From the NCBI GenBank assembly GCA_963693305.1, contig OY855903.1, forward strand, positions 38,216,251 to 38,280,250: a DNA stretch of 64,000 nt. Reading direction: 5' to 3'. The notes beneath the pieces are model-generated. The model saw only the letters and a program-made list of their open reading frames with translations. It did no database searches and was not told where the DNA came from. Position numbers and translations under genes: made by a program. This DNA is from Meandrina meandrites (taxonomy: Eukaryota; Cnidaria; Anthozoa; Scleractinia; Meandrinidae). Below, piece by piece: positions 19,650 to 30,474 of this stretch (the stretch's first letter is position 1; each line of letters opens with the position of its first letter).

Positions 19650-20604
19650 TCATAATCTACAAAGTTCCTTCCTCCGGGATGAAGGTAGGCTAAGGTAGAC
19701 TATGCTAGCATAATTTTAAGCATAATTTAGCAAAACAAGCATTAATTTATTTCAGTTTAGCACTGCATGCATAATCCTAGCTTTTATACGTTGAAACCAA
19801 GAAAAAAACATCATAGTTGTAGAATAATTCAGTTTGTATTTTATTTCTGTATTGTTTTTGGAAAATACTAAGATCTGTGCAAAGGCCCATGGTCAAATAT
19901 GGTCCGGCAGACTCCAGGTCACCCTGTGCATATCTGAGAGACTGAGAGTCTGAGACTCTCTTCAGGCCACCACGCTTATGGCTTGGCGGCTCGGCCCCTC
20001 AGGCCTCAGTCAAAGATGGCGTGGTCCTCGAGTACATCCACTTCTAGTCCTTCCAGCCCTTTCAGCACTTTCAGATTAAAATAGGGTTTATAGACCAGCC
20101 GATCTCTCTCAATAAAACCTCATGAATGCAATGTACACATATTATATGTACAACTGTTTTGTTTCTGTTATTTGACCTCGCCCACGACGATATCGATCAG
20201 ATGTTCTTGTATATGTCATGAACGCTTCACAAAGATAAAGCCACGTCACTACAAGAGCTGATACAAGAGAGAAATAATATGTACTGCATCCATAAATGCT
20301 TCACTGGATAATGTCCTGTATTACAGGCAAATGTATGGAGGGGTGTTAATAATCAACACTAAATTGAGAAGTTTTGACAAAAAGACTTTACAGTATTTAC
20401 TCCGCAAGTAGTGTTTTGCAAGTTCCAGAGATTGTGTAATATCAAATTACTCCTCTCAGGATGACTGGAATACGGGCAACACGTTGGGATAATAAATAAT
20501 TTCACTTTTGTAGAAGAATTTGCTAATGTAAGATTATTGAATGGTGAAGTCTTCGACTTGTAAATCTACAACAGTGTTTAGATGATATATAGGGGTGGGA
20601 TATC
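19650..20604. other. No gene seen
   Basis: AT-rich sequence without a convincing ORF, RNA or terminal-repeat structure. Confidence 0.5.
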
Positions 20605-20707
20605 GAGGCGTGGTGGCCTAAAGGTCAGTACGCTGGACTCCGGATCAAGGTGTCGGGAGTCAGTGTGTTTTGTTCTTTGGAAAGACACTTTACTCTCACA
20701 GTGCCTC
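20605..20707 (+). mobile_element. tRNA-derived SINE, 5' half (split by gypsy element 2)
   Basis: GAGGCGTGGTGGCCTAAAGG matches the box A region of the SINE at 55,110-55,394, followed by CTGGACTCCGGATCAAGG and the post-tRNA body up to GTGCCTC. The SINE resumes at 28,368 after the LTR element. Confidence 0.8.
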
Positions 20708-21336
20708 TGTAATGCTTGTCGAAGAACGTTTATTCAACTGACTGTGTGTGAAGGCCCACAGCCTGCTTAATAAATTAAATGACAAACAATACTGCAAGGC
20801 TGATCGTACTACATAAAAAGTAAACTTTGTGAGACACCAACACGACTAGAACCGATATAGTGGGATTGCAAGCGTGGACAGCTGTTTCGTTCTTTTTGGA
20901 ACTCGTCAGCACGGTGTAGCAAATCTAAATAACGCCAGCGAAAGAGCCAACGCAAATAGATTGCCCAATGTACACTATATCAAGTTCCGTACTTTGAACT
21001 CACTTGTCCCCCGAATCACGCACTGCCACATCACGTGTTTCGGGGGACAAGAAGACCAAAGTGTCACGATGATGTCTCACAAAGCGAATTCTACTAAATG
21101 TGGATGGCACGGCCATTCCGAACATTTAAGCGCATGGACACAACCATGCTGAATAAAAACGCAGCATATCGGATCTAAAAAGATCCACGGTCCAAAAAAT
21201 ACGCAAAAGCACAACTTTAAAGCAAGGGACCGCAAACGAAAATGCTGCTAATGTAGGATCCAGCAAGGGATCTGATAAATAAATAAATTAACTACACGTG
21301 CAATGTGCTAATATGCTAACATGTGTGATATGCTAA
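20708..21336 (-). repeat. 3' LTR of gypsy element 2, with a ~500-bp insertion
   Basis: 20,708-20,779 and 21,282-21,336 together match the 125-bp LTR at 28,243-28,367. Between them lies 20,780-21,281, flanked by AATAAATTAA on both sides. The insert contains a CTTGTCCCCCGAA / TTCGGGGGACAAG inverted pair and no recognised gene. The last ~10 bases of the LTR do not match. Confidence 0.7.
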
Positions 21337-21383
21337 TTTATTATATAAACTGCAGTGCTTTAGCGAGTGGTAGCAAATCGAGA

Positions 21384-21440
21384 AAAATGGTATCCCACAT
21401 GTGTGGATAAAAATGATATCCACACATGTGTGATATCATT
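21384..21440. repeat. Small inverted repeat
   Basis: ATCCCACATGTGTGGAT and ATCCACACATGTGTGAT form a short cruciform-capable pair. Confidence 0.5.
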
Positions 21441-21504
21441 TTTGACCAATCAGGTTGCAGAGTTTGCCATGTTCCAATGCTGAATGAGCCAAAGTAAATC
21501 GATA

Positions 21505-21655
21505 TTAAGTCGAAAGATCTTCGGATCTTCCTCGGCAATCTTCGGCAATCTTCGGAAAACTTCGGAAATTCTCGGAAAATGTTCGGAAACATTCGTACAA
21601 CCTTCGGACAACATTTTGAAAATTTTCGGAAATCTTCGGAAAATCGTCAAAAACA
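21505..21655. repeat. Degenerate TTCGGAAAA tandem array
   Basis: About 14 short units of the TTCGGA(A)n / TTCGGCAATC type in a row. Confidence 0.8.
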
Positions 21656-21686
21656 TCGTAATTAGTACGTTTATATAATAAAAAGA

Positions 21687-21828
21687 ATAATACATGGTTT
21701 CTTGGAGATATGAAATTTATCTTCTCTTTTTCAAATCCGATATCTCACTCGTTCGCTGCTCTCACTCGTGAGCTATCGATTTGAACACTCGAAGATAAAT
21801 TTCATATCTCCGCGAAACCATGTATTAT
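21687..21828. repeat. Foldback element
   Basis: ATAATACATGGTTTC...GGAGATATGAAATTTATCTTC pairs with GAAGATAAATTTCATATCTC...GAAACCATGTATTAT. The centre contains CTCACTCG/CGAGTGAG-type inverted pieces. Confidence 0.8.
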
Positions 21829-24206
21829 CCTCTGTATGTTACATCCCTTTCTTTTAATCAACAATATGTGCTAGAAGATGAAAAGAAAAAAGAAACAAAT
21901 ATATTGACTCTCTCGATTATGAACAGGTGTAATATATAGATTTAGGCAGGCCTAAAAGCGGAGCTCCCATTTATTAATTTTTTTCCTTGAGTTAATTACA
22001 GTGTTGCTAAATAAGTACACACTATATTTCTAAACTTTATACGGTGGCCCATGTAGGTATAAAATAAATTTTAATCGCTCATGGTCGAACTTAATATCTT
22101 AAAAACCTCTCATGGTTTTGTTGACGAAAGCGATGTCAATGTTAACCCGTCTGAATTTTCTTGCCCGTGACAGGTTCTAAAATTGAAATTGACGAGTGCA
22201 CTTAATTGGGTTCCTCACGTACGCACGTAGGCGCAAAACAAATCTTTGTAAAACTTTTTCCAACATTTGCTGTACACTATAAATTAATACACCTCTAGGA
22301 CCTTTATGAGTTATTCAATGTAAAAAAAATCTTGACCTTGTTTTGATTACTGCAAAGCTATCAGGGCAAGAAAATCAACTCAAGGCAAAAAACAGAAAAC
22401 AAAGTGAACTCGAAGCTAAACACAGTAAACAAAATGAACTCACGCCGCGGCAAACTGAGAAAATCACGACGGCAAAACAAACTCTGCAAATTGATGGGGC
22501 CGGTTATGTAAGTCACTTTGAGGAAGTTTTTGTGTAAGAATTGTGGCAGTTTGTGATTTGGGAAGTGGTGCACGCTAACTTAAGAATAAGCTTACAATAA
22601 TGTTGTTTTGACTGTTTTGAACCGTCTTCCTTTCGTTGTAGTTTGGTTGCATGATTGTTTATCGTACACGTTGCTAACAGAATTTTATGTAGAGAACTGA
22701 ATGAATTTTCTTTATTTCTAGTAAGTAAATATGCTTTAGGTGAAGCCTGAACTCAATCAGCCAAGCACAGGTAACTCGCAACGAAACCGGCGAAATATTC
22801 ATTTACGCATCTAAGATATTTCAACACACTCACTCATAAGCAGTGATAAGAGAAACAAAACAAATGCAAGCGAGCCGAAATCATGATTTTGATGTTAATA
22901 ACTTGTTTTTAAAAATCCAATAATGAACATCACAGTTAACTCCACTAACTAAAACAGAAAACAGGTCGTCTAAACGAAATATTTAATAAACAATGTCTGT
23001 ATAAAATGTACAAACATGAACACGTTTGATAAATATTTACGGGAAGATCTGCCGAAAACCGACACAGCTTCAAAAATGAAGTATAATTCTCTCAATATAA
23101 AATTAGGCTTATTCTTTGTGCATACATTTACGTTTGTTACCTTATTATTGGAGAAGGCTTGTAAATTCTGCAGGGCAAAGCTTCAAAACCAGCCCAATAA
23201 AAATATCGGAGACGAACACGGCAGTTTCGTTGTAAGCTTACTCCAACACCACCGCGAAGCGAAGATCAATTTCTATCTTTCCATCGGTGTAGCCTCTAAC
23301 AGTCTTTTATCCTTCACTTCAGTGAACTTGATCAGCTCTGAGTTCACTTTTATTTGAGCTCAATTCAGTGATTTTCAGCCTTGTTCAGCCGCAGGTCAAA
23401 CCCTGGACATCGCTCTTTATGACTTTTAGTCCGATATATAATGTGCAAGCCTGCAGTTATGTTGGATCCTTCTGTTACGAGGTTGTCCTAAATCATCTGG
23501 CATACGTTTCCATGATGAACATGAGTAAATGGAGCGAGAAATATTCACGAAGACTTAAGTTCTCCAACAGCTTTCTTCGCGTCTTTCATTCAGCTTAAAG
23601 GTGAAGAGCGTACCAAAGATTTGCCGCCTTTTCATGCAATCACTTCGTTTAAGTTGATATGAAATGTCCAGATCATTTTTTTGATGTGAGAAAATATCTC
23701 TGAAGTATATAAAAACTTAAGATGTGATAGGGTAGGCGAAATGAAATATCCCTAGTCGATTTTCAACATGAAAAAAAAAGTGCAGTGTCCTACAAACTTC
23801 TACGATAGGTATTTTTTAACTAAAGTGGGATGGCCAATATCAAACAAGCTTTTTCTGGAGTATGGTCGCCATTTTGGGCAACTTCGTACGTATGTATGTA
23901 GAGCGCACGCGCCCGCGAGCCATGCCGCTTGCCACGATGACCATGAAACGCATGGTTTTACAATTTTCCATGTTCGCACGAAACCTATGGGGCTCCGCTA
24001 TTATAAACAAATAAAGTCAATGAAATAAAATTTGCCGTCTTACTTTTTTCTTTAACTAATGTTTACTTAAATGTTCGATCACAAGTTAAGTCTTTCTGGC
24101 GCTCGGATCTCTCGACCCGAGCGAGATTTCGATGGACATTTCTCCGTTTCTTTCCTTGGTGGCTTGTCCACTGGGGCGAGTTCTTGGGGTCGACATCTGA
24201 AGGCAT
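21829..24206. other. No gene recognised
   Basis: Several ORFs of 60-110 codons occur (for example 23,016-23,357 plus) but none has a domain, codon bias or homology I recognise. Confidence 0.45.
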
Positions 24207-25298
24207 TCAAATCTCCGTTGTATTACATCCTTGTGGGATACTGCTCAGGGAGTTGTTTGTTGAGCTGTTGGGTGAGCTGCTTGGTCTCAGGTGGATCCTG
24301 TTCCTTCGTAATTGAGCGCCTGTTTCTTTTTCCACAATATAGGACCTGGGTGTTTCTCCTCGTCTTATAACCTTGGCAGGGTTCCACGGGTTCCACACAG
24401 GATCTTGTACGTGGATGGCTTGGGCCTTGTGTGGCTCAGGGAGTTCCTTAGTGTGTCTGTTGTAGTAATGGCTCTGGTTGTCTTGTCTCGCCTTAAGCCG
24501 ATTCCTAAAATCCTCTTGACTTCCTGATGGATAAATCTTCCCAGGGAGTGTGGACTTGAAAATTCGGCCATTTAGTAGCTCAGCCAGTGATGGTACATTG
24601 GAACTCAAGGGCGTTGTTCGCAGTGCCAACAAGGCTAGCTGAATGTCCTCTCCAGTTTCTCTGCATTTAAGGATGGTCTTCTTGACCGTTTGGACTTGAC
24701 GTTCAATAAAACCATGACCACGTGGATAGTGAGGGGTTGACGTCACGATCTCGAAGCCGTATTGGCTTGACAGTTGCCGGAACTCGGCGGAGGTGAATTG
24801 GGTACCATTGTCGCACTGTAGGATTTTAGGAATTCCATTTTCTGCGAATAGCATCTTTGTTTCATTAACAACGGCTGGAACTGTGAGGTTGTGACACTTT
24901 CTGACAAATGGAGATTTGGAATAGTAATCAACAACAATGAGGAACCACGACTGTTGAGTGTGAAACAGATCTGCGGTCACGGTTTGCCACGGTCTTGAAG
25001 GGATTTCTGAAGGTATCATAGGTTCCTTCTGCTGGGAGTTTTGGTATTTCTGGCAAACGTTGCACGAACTTATGAGGGTTTCTATTTCTCTGTACATGTT
25101 TGGCCAGTAGACACATGACTTTGCTTGCAGCTTGCATTTTTCTATGCCAAAGTGCCTTTCATGGATCTGCTGTAAGATATTGCCTCTCAGGGATTCAGGG
25201 ACTATGACTCGGCTGCCCAGGAGTACAATCCCATCTTCTACTGACATTTCATCTCGCATGGACCAATACGGTTTCACTGCCTGGTCAACTTTGTTCAC
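24207..25298 (-). CDS. pol: Integrase of gypsy element 2
   Basis: 363 aa open frame. The zinc domain is H..H....CNVCQ (IHERHFGIEKCKLQAKSCVY; SSCNVCQKYQN). The core DDE residues are TADLFHTQQSWFLIVVDYYS, ILQCDNGTQFTS and GFIERQVQTVKK. The C-terminal domain includes VWNPWNPAKVIRRGETPRSY. It joins cDNA to chromosomal DNA. The N-terminal residues of the frame start inside the ancestral polyprotein, not at a true start. Confidence 0.88.
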   Translation of the reverse strand: MNKVDQAVKPYWSMRDEMSVEDGIVLLGSRVIVPESLRGNILQQIHERHFGIEKCKLQAKSCVYWPNMYREIETLISSCNVCQKYQNSQQKEPMIPSEIPSRPWQTVTADLFHTQQSWFLIVVDYYSKSPFVRKCHNLTVPAVVNETKMLFAENGIPKILQCDNGTQFTSAEFRQLSSQYGFEIVTSTPHYPRGHGFIERQVQTVKKTILKCRETGEDIQLALLALRTTPLSSNVPSLAELLNGRIFKSTLPGKIYPSGSQEDFRNRLKARQDNQSHYYNRHTKELPEPHKAQAIHVQDPVWNPWNPAKVIRRGETPRSYIVEKETGAQLRRNRIHLRPSSSPNSSTNNSLSSIPQGCNTTEI

Positions 25299-25427
25299 AT
25301 TGTCTGGCCAGCCTTGTACAACCTGACGGGATAGCTGCTGTAGAGGTTGATCTTTGCAGTTTCGTTTTTAAACTTTTCCATTTTTGCTGGAGTGATTCTG
25401 ATGAGATGGTGAATTTTTACTTGCATG

Positions 25428-25943
25428 TCAGGGAACCTCGAATTCATCCAATGGCGAGAGACGAGATAGGGCGTCGGCTGTGACCATTTCTCTTCCCGGG
25501 AGGTACTTGATCTCAAAGTCGTAAGGTTGTAGCCGCAACAACATTCTTAGAAGGCGCGGAGGTGCTTGCATGAGGTTCTTCTTGTGTATTTGTTCTAGAG
25601 GCCGGTGGTCGGTCTTAGCCACAAACGATCTTCCATAGAGATAGGAATGGAATTTTTCACAGCCATAGACTACTGCTAACAGTTTTCGCTCAATGTTGGC
25701 GTATCGGGTCTCTGCAGGGGTAAGTGCTTTTGATGCAAATGCTATCGGCCTGTTGTTCTGGAACAGCGCTGCACCCAGACCTTTAATCGATGCATCAACG
25801 TGGAAGGCAACTGGTTCCCTTCTGTAATAGTATGCCAGCGTCGTTGCTGTGCAAATCATTGACTTCACCTTATGAAAAGCTTTCGAGTGTGATGTAGTCC
25901 ATGCAAAGTCAACGTTCCCTTTTAGGAGGTCTATTAGTGGTGC
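25428..25943 (-). CDS. pol: RNase H domain of gypsy element 2
   Basis: It encodes the RT connection and RNase H: HTAPLIDLLKGNVDFAW, FHVDASIKGLGAALFQ (first Asp), YANIERKLLAVVYGCEKF (Glu), KTDHRPLE (Asp) and TADALSRL. RNase H degrades the RNA strand of the hybrid. It is separated from RT by a 59-bp MITE. Confidence 0.88.
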   Translation of the reverse strand, partial: APLIDLLKGNVDFAWTTSHSKAFHKVKSMICTATTLAYYYRREPVAFHVDASIKGLGAALFQNNRPIAFASKALTPAETRYANIERKLLAVVYGCEKFHSYLYGRSFVAKTDHRPLEQIHKKNLMQAPPRLLRMLLRLQPYDFEIKYLPGREMVTADALSRLSPLDEFEVP

Positions 25944-25951
25944 AGTGTGGT

Positions 25952-26010
25952 TAGCCTGCGTTGCAGACAAAACTAAATCCGGGGTTCAGTTTCGTCTGCA
26001 ACGCAGGCTA
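25952..26010. mobile_element. 59-bp palindromic MITE (TAGCCTGC family), 8-bp TSD
   Basis: TAGCCTGCGTTGCAGAC ... GTCTGCAACGCAGGCTA with a ~25-bp centre. AGTGTGGT lies on both sides (25,944-25,951 and 26,011-26,018). An 8-bp duplication fits the hAT superfamily. It interrupts pol. Confidence 0.85.
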
Positions 26011-26018
26011 AGTGTGGT

Positions 26019-26670
26019 CAGCTAGCTTGGGAATGAATGAGCCCATATATGTTGCTATCCCTAGGAATGTATGAAGCTCCTCTTTGTCTTTGGGCATTTC
26101 CATTTCTTCTATGGCTCTGACTTTGTCTGGGTTAGGTTTAACGCCGTCTGGTGTGTACAGTGTACCGAAGAAATTGCACTCCTTTGTCTTGACAACACAC
26201 TTCTCTTCATTTAGCTCAATTCCGGCTTTTCCGGTACGTTCCATAGTTTCATGTAGATGCAAGTCATGTTCTTTGTCACTCTTTCCATAGACAGTGATGT
26301 CGTCTGCGATCCCAATAGCTCCGAGACAGTTGCGGTATGTTTCGTCAATCTTGAATTGAAAGATGTCTTGACTCATGTGTAGGCCAAATGGCATCCTAAG
26401 GAAACGGAACCAGCCGAATGGTGTGCTAAATGTTGTTAAGTACGAGGATTCTTCGTCCAGTTTGACTTTCCAGTATCCGTTTCGAGCATCAAGCTTGCTA
26501 AAGAGTTTTGCGCCTGTCAGCTTCGGTGCTATCTCTTCGAGAGTAGCGGTCGGATGGTGCTCTCTCTTAATCGCCATGTTCAGGTCTTTGGGGTCGAGGC
26601 ACAAGCGGAGTCGTCCATTTACCCAATCTGTGGGCTGTGTTACTCTTGCAATGATATCTTGACTCTCCAT
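26019..26670 (-). CDS. pol: Reverse transcriptase domain of gypsy element 2
   Basis: About 217 aa of RT: GRLRLCLDPKDLNMAIKREH, LFSKLDARNGYWKVKLDEES, FRFLRMPFGLHMSQDIFQ, and the catalytic box as IADDITVYG (intact DD). NFFGTLYTPDGVKPNPDKVR and FLGIATYMGSFIPKLADHT follow. The N-terminal part is upstream, across a stop. It would copy the element RNA to cDNA if whole. Confidence 0.88.
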
Positions 26671-27315
26671 TTCACTTAATTCTACTTGCAGTCTGTCTTT
26701 TAGTTCAATTGGAACTTAACGGGGTGCATGAACCACACGTTGAACTTTAGAATCTAGTGTGATGTGATACGTGTAGTCTTCAAAACATTCAACCGTACCG
26801 TTAAAGCATTCCGGGTACATTTCCATCAGTTCTTGTTTACTTCTGATTGGGGGGCGCTCTTCTAATGATACATGCCTTTCAATGTACGCAGCTTCCCGGT
26901 TACTGTTGATGTCTGCATGTTGCGCTGAGACGTTGAAATTGCCAGTTGGTTCAGTCAGGTTTGTTTTGAGTGTACAGTTTAATGATACTAGTTTTAATGC
27001 AGTACATGCTTTTAACCCTAGAATGGCTGGGCCAGGTGTGTCGGTTACATAGAAAATGCAGTTGATCTTCTTCTCTTTGTACTTGCAAGGTATGTTTACA
27101 GTGCCCAGTTGTTTAATTATGTAGCCGTCATATGCTGAGAGAACGTCTTCATTTTTCTCTAAAGCTTCTGGTTTGGGTTTCCGTCATCATCAAATTTCTC
27201 TGGAGCTATAATGCGATGTAGTCGAACAGGCAGCACGTTGCTCGCTCTGTGCGCCTGTATCCACTTTGCATTGTAGAGAGAAATCTCAAGTAGAAACACT
27301 TTCCATGGCGTTAAT
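26671..27315 (-). pseudogene. Protease and RT leader region, frameshifted
   Basis: Read on the minus strand, VDTGA (about 27,246-27,262) is the retropepsin active site. The matching continuation ASNVLPVRLHRIIAPEKF occurs a frameshift later. The rest has many stops. It is a decayed protease domain. Confidence 0.65.
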
Positions 27316-27771
27316 TTAAATGGTGCTGATTGTTAGAACTTCATCGTCATCGTCGTGGGCCGGGTCGTGGGACTTTTCTTCAATAGTGTGGATAGTTTTC
27401 TTGGAGGTCAGCTTTGTTCCTTGACTTGGTTGTTTCCGTTTGCCGGATCTGTAGACTGATTTCCAGTGATTAGCTTCACCACATTTTCGACAAGTTGAGT
27501 CATAAGCTGGGCATTTGTTTCGCGGATATTGTTGATGCTGTTTACCGCAATTGTTACAAAATTCTCTCTCTTGTTCTTGTCGAATAGAATCGCTATTTCT
27601 GCCATCTTGATAACTTTTACTATGCTCAGTCAACGTCTTCATGTGCTTGCTCGCGGCCCTGTGGTTTCTTGCAATCTCGATAGCCGCTGCGAGGGTCACG
27701 GTTTTGTCGCGAGTGATGAGCGATTTTTGAACGTCGGGGTTTTTTGATCCCCAAACAAGTTGGTCTAACAC
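27316..27771 (-). CDS. gag: gag nucleocapsid region of gypsy element 2
   Basis: 151 aa. A gag C-terminal part (LDQLVWGSKNPDVQKSLITR) is followed by two zinc-knuckle-like units. FCNNCGKQHQQYPRNKCPAY is intact. CRKCGEANHWKSVYR has the last Cys replaced by Tyr. A Lys/Asp-rich end follows. The replaced Cys is consistent with decay. Confidence 0.8.
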   Translation of the reverse strand: MLDQLVWGSKNPDVQKSLITRDKTVTLAAAIEIARNHRAASKHMKTLTEHSKSYQDGRNSDSIRQEQEREFCNNCGKQHQQYPRNKCPAYDSTCRKCGEANHWKSVYRSGKRKQPSQGTKLTSKKTIHTIEEKSHDPAHDDDDEVLTISTI

Positions 27772-28176
27772 TCTGTCTTCGACTTCAGTGTCGTCGCGGA
27801 ATTGACATTTTGCTGCTAAATTTTATTCATGAGACAAAATCGTCGAATGGCTCGTGCGTTTCTTGTCGCATTCCTTGTAGTGTGTATCTATGAATACGAT
27901 GACTCATCTTCGGCTACAATTGATTCTCGAATTTTTCGAAAATAACGTCAGCCTTTTTCTTATCGTCTTCCTTCGTAAAGGTCCAACTGTTGTACATGTC
28001 GAGCCCTTTTTCTCCCGACCAAAGTAGAATGTAGCTCACTTTCTCTTCGTCGTCGGTGTCGTTGAGAACGCTTTTAAACATAGTTGACATTTCTGTTTAA
28101 ATCTCCCGAACGCAGTTACCGGATCAGGAGCGTCCCAGTTCATCTGTGGCGATGTGAAGGACGCAGTTGCTGCCAT
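27772..28176 (-). pseudogene. gag: gag N-terminal region of gypsy element 2, frameshifted
   Basis: It starts at ATG 28,176 (MAATASFTSPQMNWDAPDPV...FGRFKQKCQL), the usual gag start of this group. It then breaks and continues in other frames (WSGEKGLDMYNSW; KKKADVIFEKFENQ). Confidence 0.65.
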
Positions 28177-28224
28177 ATTTCGCTTTTGTTGGTCCCTCTC
28201 GACGCAACTTTTAGAGATTAGTTG

Positions 28225-28242
28225 AATAAAACGCTGCCACCA
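28225..28242 (-). other. Primer binding site of gypsy element 2
   Basis: Directly abutting the LTR, read on the minus strand, it is TGGTGGCAGCGTTTTATT, with the TGG of a tRNA CCA complement. Confidence 0.7.
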
Positions 28243-28367
28243 TGTAATGCTTGTTGAAGAACGTGTATTCAACTGACTGTGTGCAAAGGCCCACAGCCTG
28301 CATAATAAATTAACTACACGTGCAATATGCTAATATGCTAACATATGTGATATACTAATATGTTACA
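28243..28367 (-). repeat. 5' LTR of gypsy element 2 (125 bp)
   Basis: It starts TGTAATGC and ends GTTACA, a very short LTR. It matches the split copy at the left end. Confidence 0.85.
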
Positions 28368-28560
28368 GCCTCTCTCAACACAGATGAATAATTGCTGGGA
28401 TGCAGCCGTACGATGGACTAGCATCTCATTCAGGCGGCTGGGGCGAGGGGTGGGGGTGGTAGAAATACTCCTAGTTTCTTCATGCTTCAAACCAGGATAA
28501 GTTCCGGCCTGATGGACCACTAGGCTCAAACTCAGACTTTATCCTTTTAGATCATAGGGA
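28368..28560 (+). mobile_element. tRNA-derived SINE, 3' half
   Basis: It continues the SINE broken at 20,707. CGTACGATGGACTAGCATC, AGAAATACTCCTAGT and CTTTATCC line up with the intact SINE at 55,110-55,394. Confidence 0.8.
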
Positions 28561-30290
28561 TGTATTTGATTGATCGCAAAGTGAGCTTCTTGTGGGCATG
28601 ACGATGTGAATATTGTTGTTAAGTGGTTTACGTCACCGGAGGAAGATGACTTGTGGATGTAGGGCTAGGGTGTACGTGCAAATGTTGCTGGGTTCCCTTT
28701 ATTCTTCACCGTTTGGGGTCACGTGACCCCTTGGTTTTTGTTCTATCGTGCATGTAATGGCGCACTTGATTGAACGTGTTCTTATTTGATTATCGAGGGA
28801 TTTAGTCCTTACAGTAAAGTGTAATTAAGAGGTTTGTAAAAATAAATTATGCAGCACTCTCCACACAAAGAAAAAACATTGTAGTAACGGTAAGTTTTTA
28901 TTTATTTTATGATTTACAGCAAATAATATAATCAAAGATGTATTATAACACTGAGCATGTGTTTGAACATCTATCAAGTTCCAAAGATGTATTATAACAT
29001 CGTTTACAAAATACCATAATCATGTAATAGAACATCGTGATTAAAATAACTGTTTCCATTCTTGTTATAATAAACTTTTAAAGTAGTAGTACTTTACAGT
29101 TACTTGTTATTAAAGATAACAACTTATCTTTGTTTAAAGAAATAAAAACATAATAATAACTACAACTTATCCCTAATTTGTTATAACACTAGCAAAGAAC
29201 GAAATTAAGGAACTAAAATAGACTACATCAAGTAATATCTTCATTTCTACTTATCACAAATACAATAAATGAATCACATTAAATACACCCATATCATTAC
29301 TGGAATGGATGGAAAGGATTTCACGAAAGTATACATTCTTCTTTAATTATCTTCCAATTTTATTTTCTAATGTTAACTAACTGAGTAAAAGTAAAGCTAA
29401 AACTGTTCATGTATAGTATCTGTTTTAATCGTTCAAATTACTATAGGGGGTACTGTATAAATGAGCACCGAACTGCATATTGCTCAAAACATTGGTACGT
29501 CATGCGAAAGGTCCCCTGAGTATCAGGCTCTTCTGGGGGGTGGGGTGGGGTGGGGGTGGTGGAGACGGGAAATAAGGGCACCACTGAGACATTTAGGTTT
29601 TCTTAAAGTTTGAGCGTTTTTAGCTGAAATTGAAGTGCTCAAATTACAAGTTGATCAATATAATCCGTTAGTAAGTGCTCTATGTTAGAAAGGATAACCC
29701 CCTTCCCGATAACCATGAAATCTTGTCACTACTTTCGGGGAGGGGGGGGGGGGGGTGGTAGAGGGGGGTGGTGGATGAGCATTAAACCTTAATTTAACAA
29801 ACTCATTTTCAGCCCAATCATTTAAGGACTCTGTATCGATATCAGCTTGATATTATTAAGGTGTTCATTACCAATAAATCATAAACATCACACGCTCTCG
29901 AGATGGTATAACATGAGTATGAAGCAAATCCTCAGCTAAACTGTGGATAATATAGCCTACAGTTCTTCTCTACACTCTTTTATATAAGAACAATTTTTCA
30001 AGAACTTCGATTGACCCAGATTTTAAGAACACACCCAACCTTAAACTGAGAAGTGAAGCAAGAAAAATAAAAAAAAAACAAATACGAATCATTTAACCTA
30101 ATCATCGTAGCTGATAAATTTACAGGAAACTCACGACTTTATATCTGTACAGATCTCAATCGTGTTATTAGAGAAGTTGATTTACGTGTATTTTGAGGAG
30201 TTTGAGGCGGTTTCTTCGGACGAATTTTAAACAAATCGTTGTAATAAAGACTACAGACTGGTAGTCGAAAGCTCGTTTTTAAACAAAATT
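28561..30290. other. AT-rich stretch with G-run tracts, no gene
   Basis: No ORF of note. GTATTATAACA-type units repeat around 28,930-29,000. G-runs at 29,535-29,562 (six runs of G separated by single T) and 29,737-29,775 could form quadruplexes. Confidence 0.5.
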
Positions 30291-30474
30291 TATAACCAGA
30301 TATCGCTTTTCCATTTTTAATAATGTCTTACCCTGGTTACTCATCTATTTTTAATGAATTCCGATTTGCCTTTTTACGACTGTTTTTGCGTATGCAAAAT
30401 GGGAGTTACGGAAGGGGTGGCGATTTGAAGCCATCCTTCCTTCACTCCTTCAGTCGATCAGATGTAAACAAAAG

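Larger units (their letters stand above)
20708..28367 (-). mobile_element. Ty3/gypsy LTR retrotransposon, minus strand, degraded
   Basis: It begins TGTAA and ends TTACA, with GCCTC on both flanks (20,703-20,707 and 28,368-28,372), inserted into a SINE. Coding order read leftward from 28,176 is gag, zinc knuckles, protease, RT, RNase H, integrase. The knuckle pattern and RT resemble the K02A2.6-like gypsy group. Frameshifts in gag and protease and a MITE in RT show it is dead. About 21,340-24,200 between integrase and the left LTR does not read as element sequence and probably holds further insertions. Confidence 0.85.

Noticed and set aside
21505..21655. TTCGGAAA array considered as a CRISPR-like or regulatory array
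   Set aside because: Units are short, directly abutting and degenerate; a simple tandem repeat in an animal genome.
24071..24370. 99-codon plus-strand ORF
   Set aside because: Lies opposite the integrase end and has no support as a protein.
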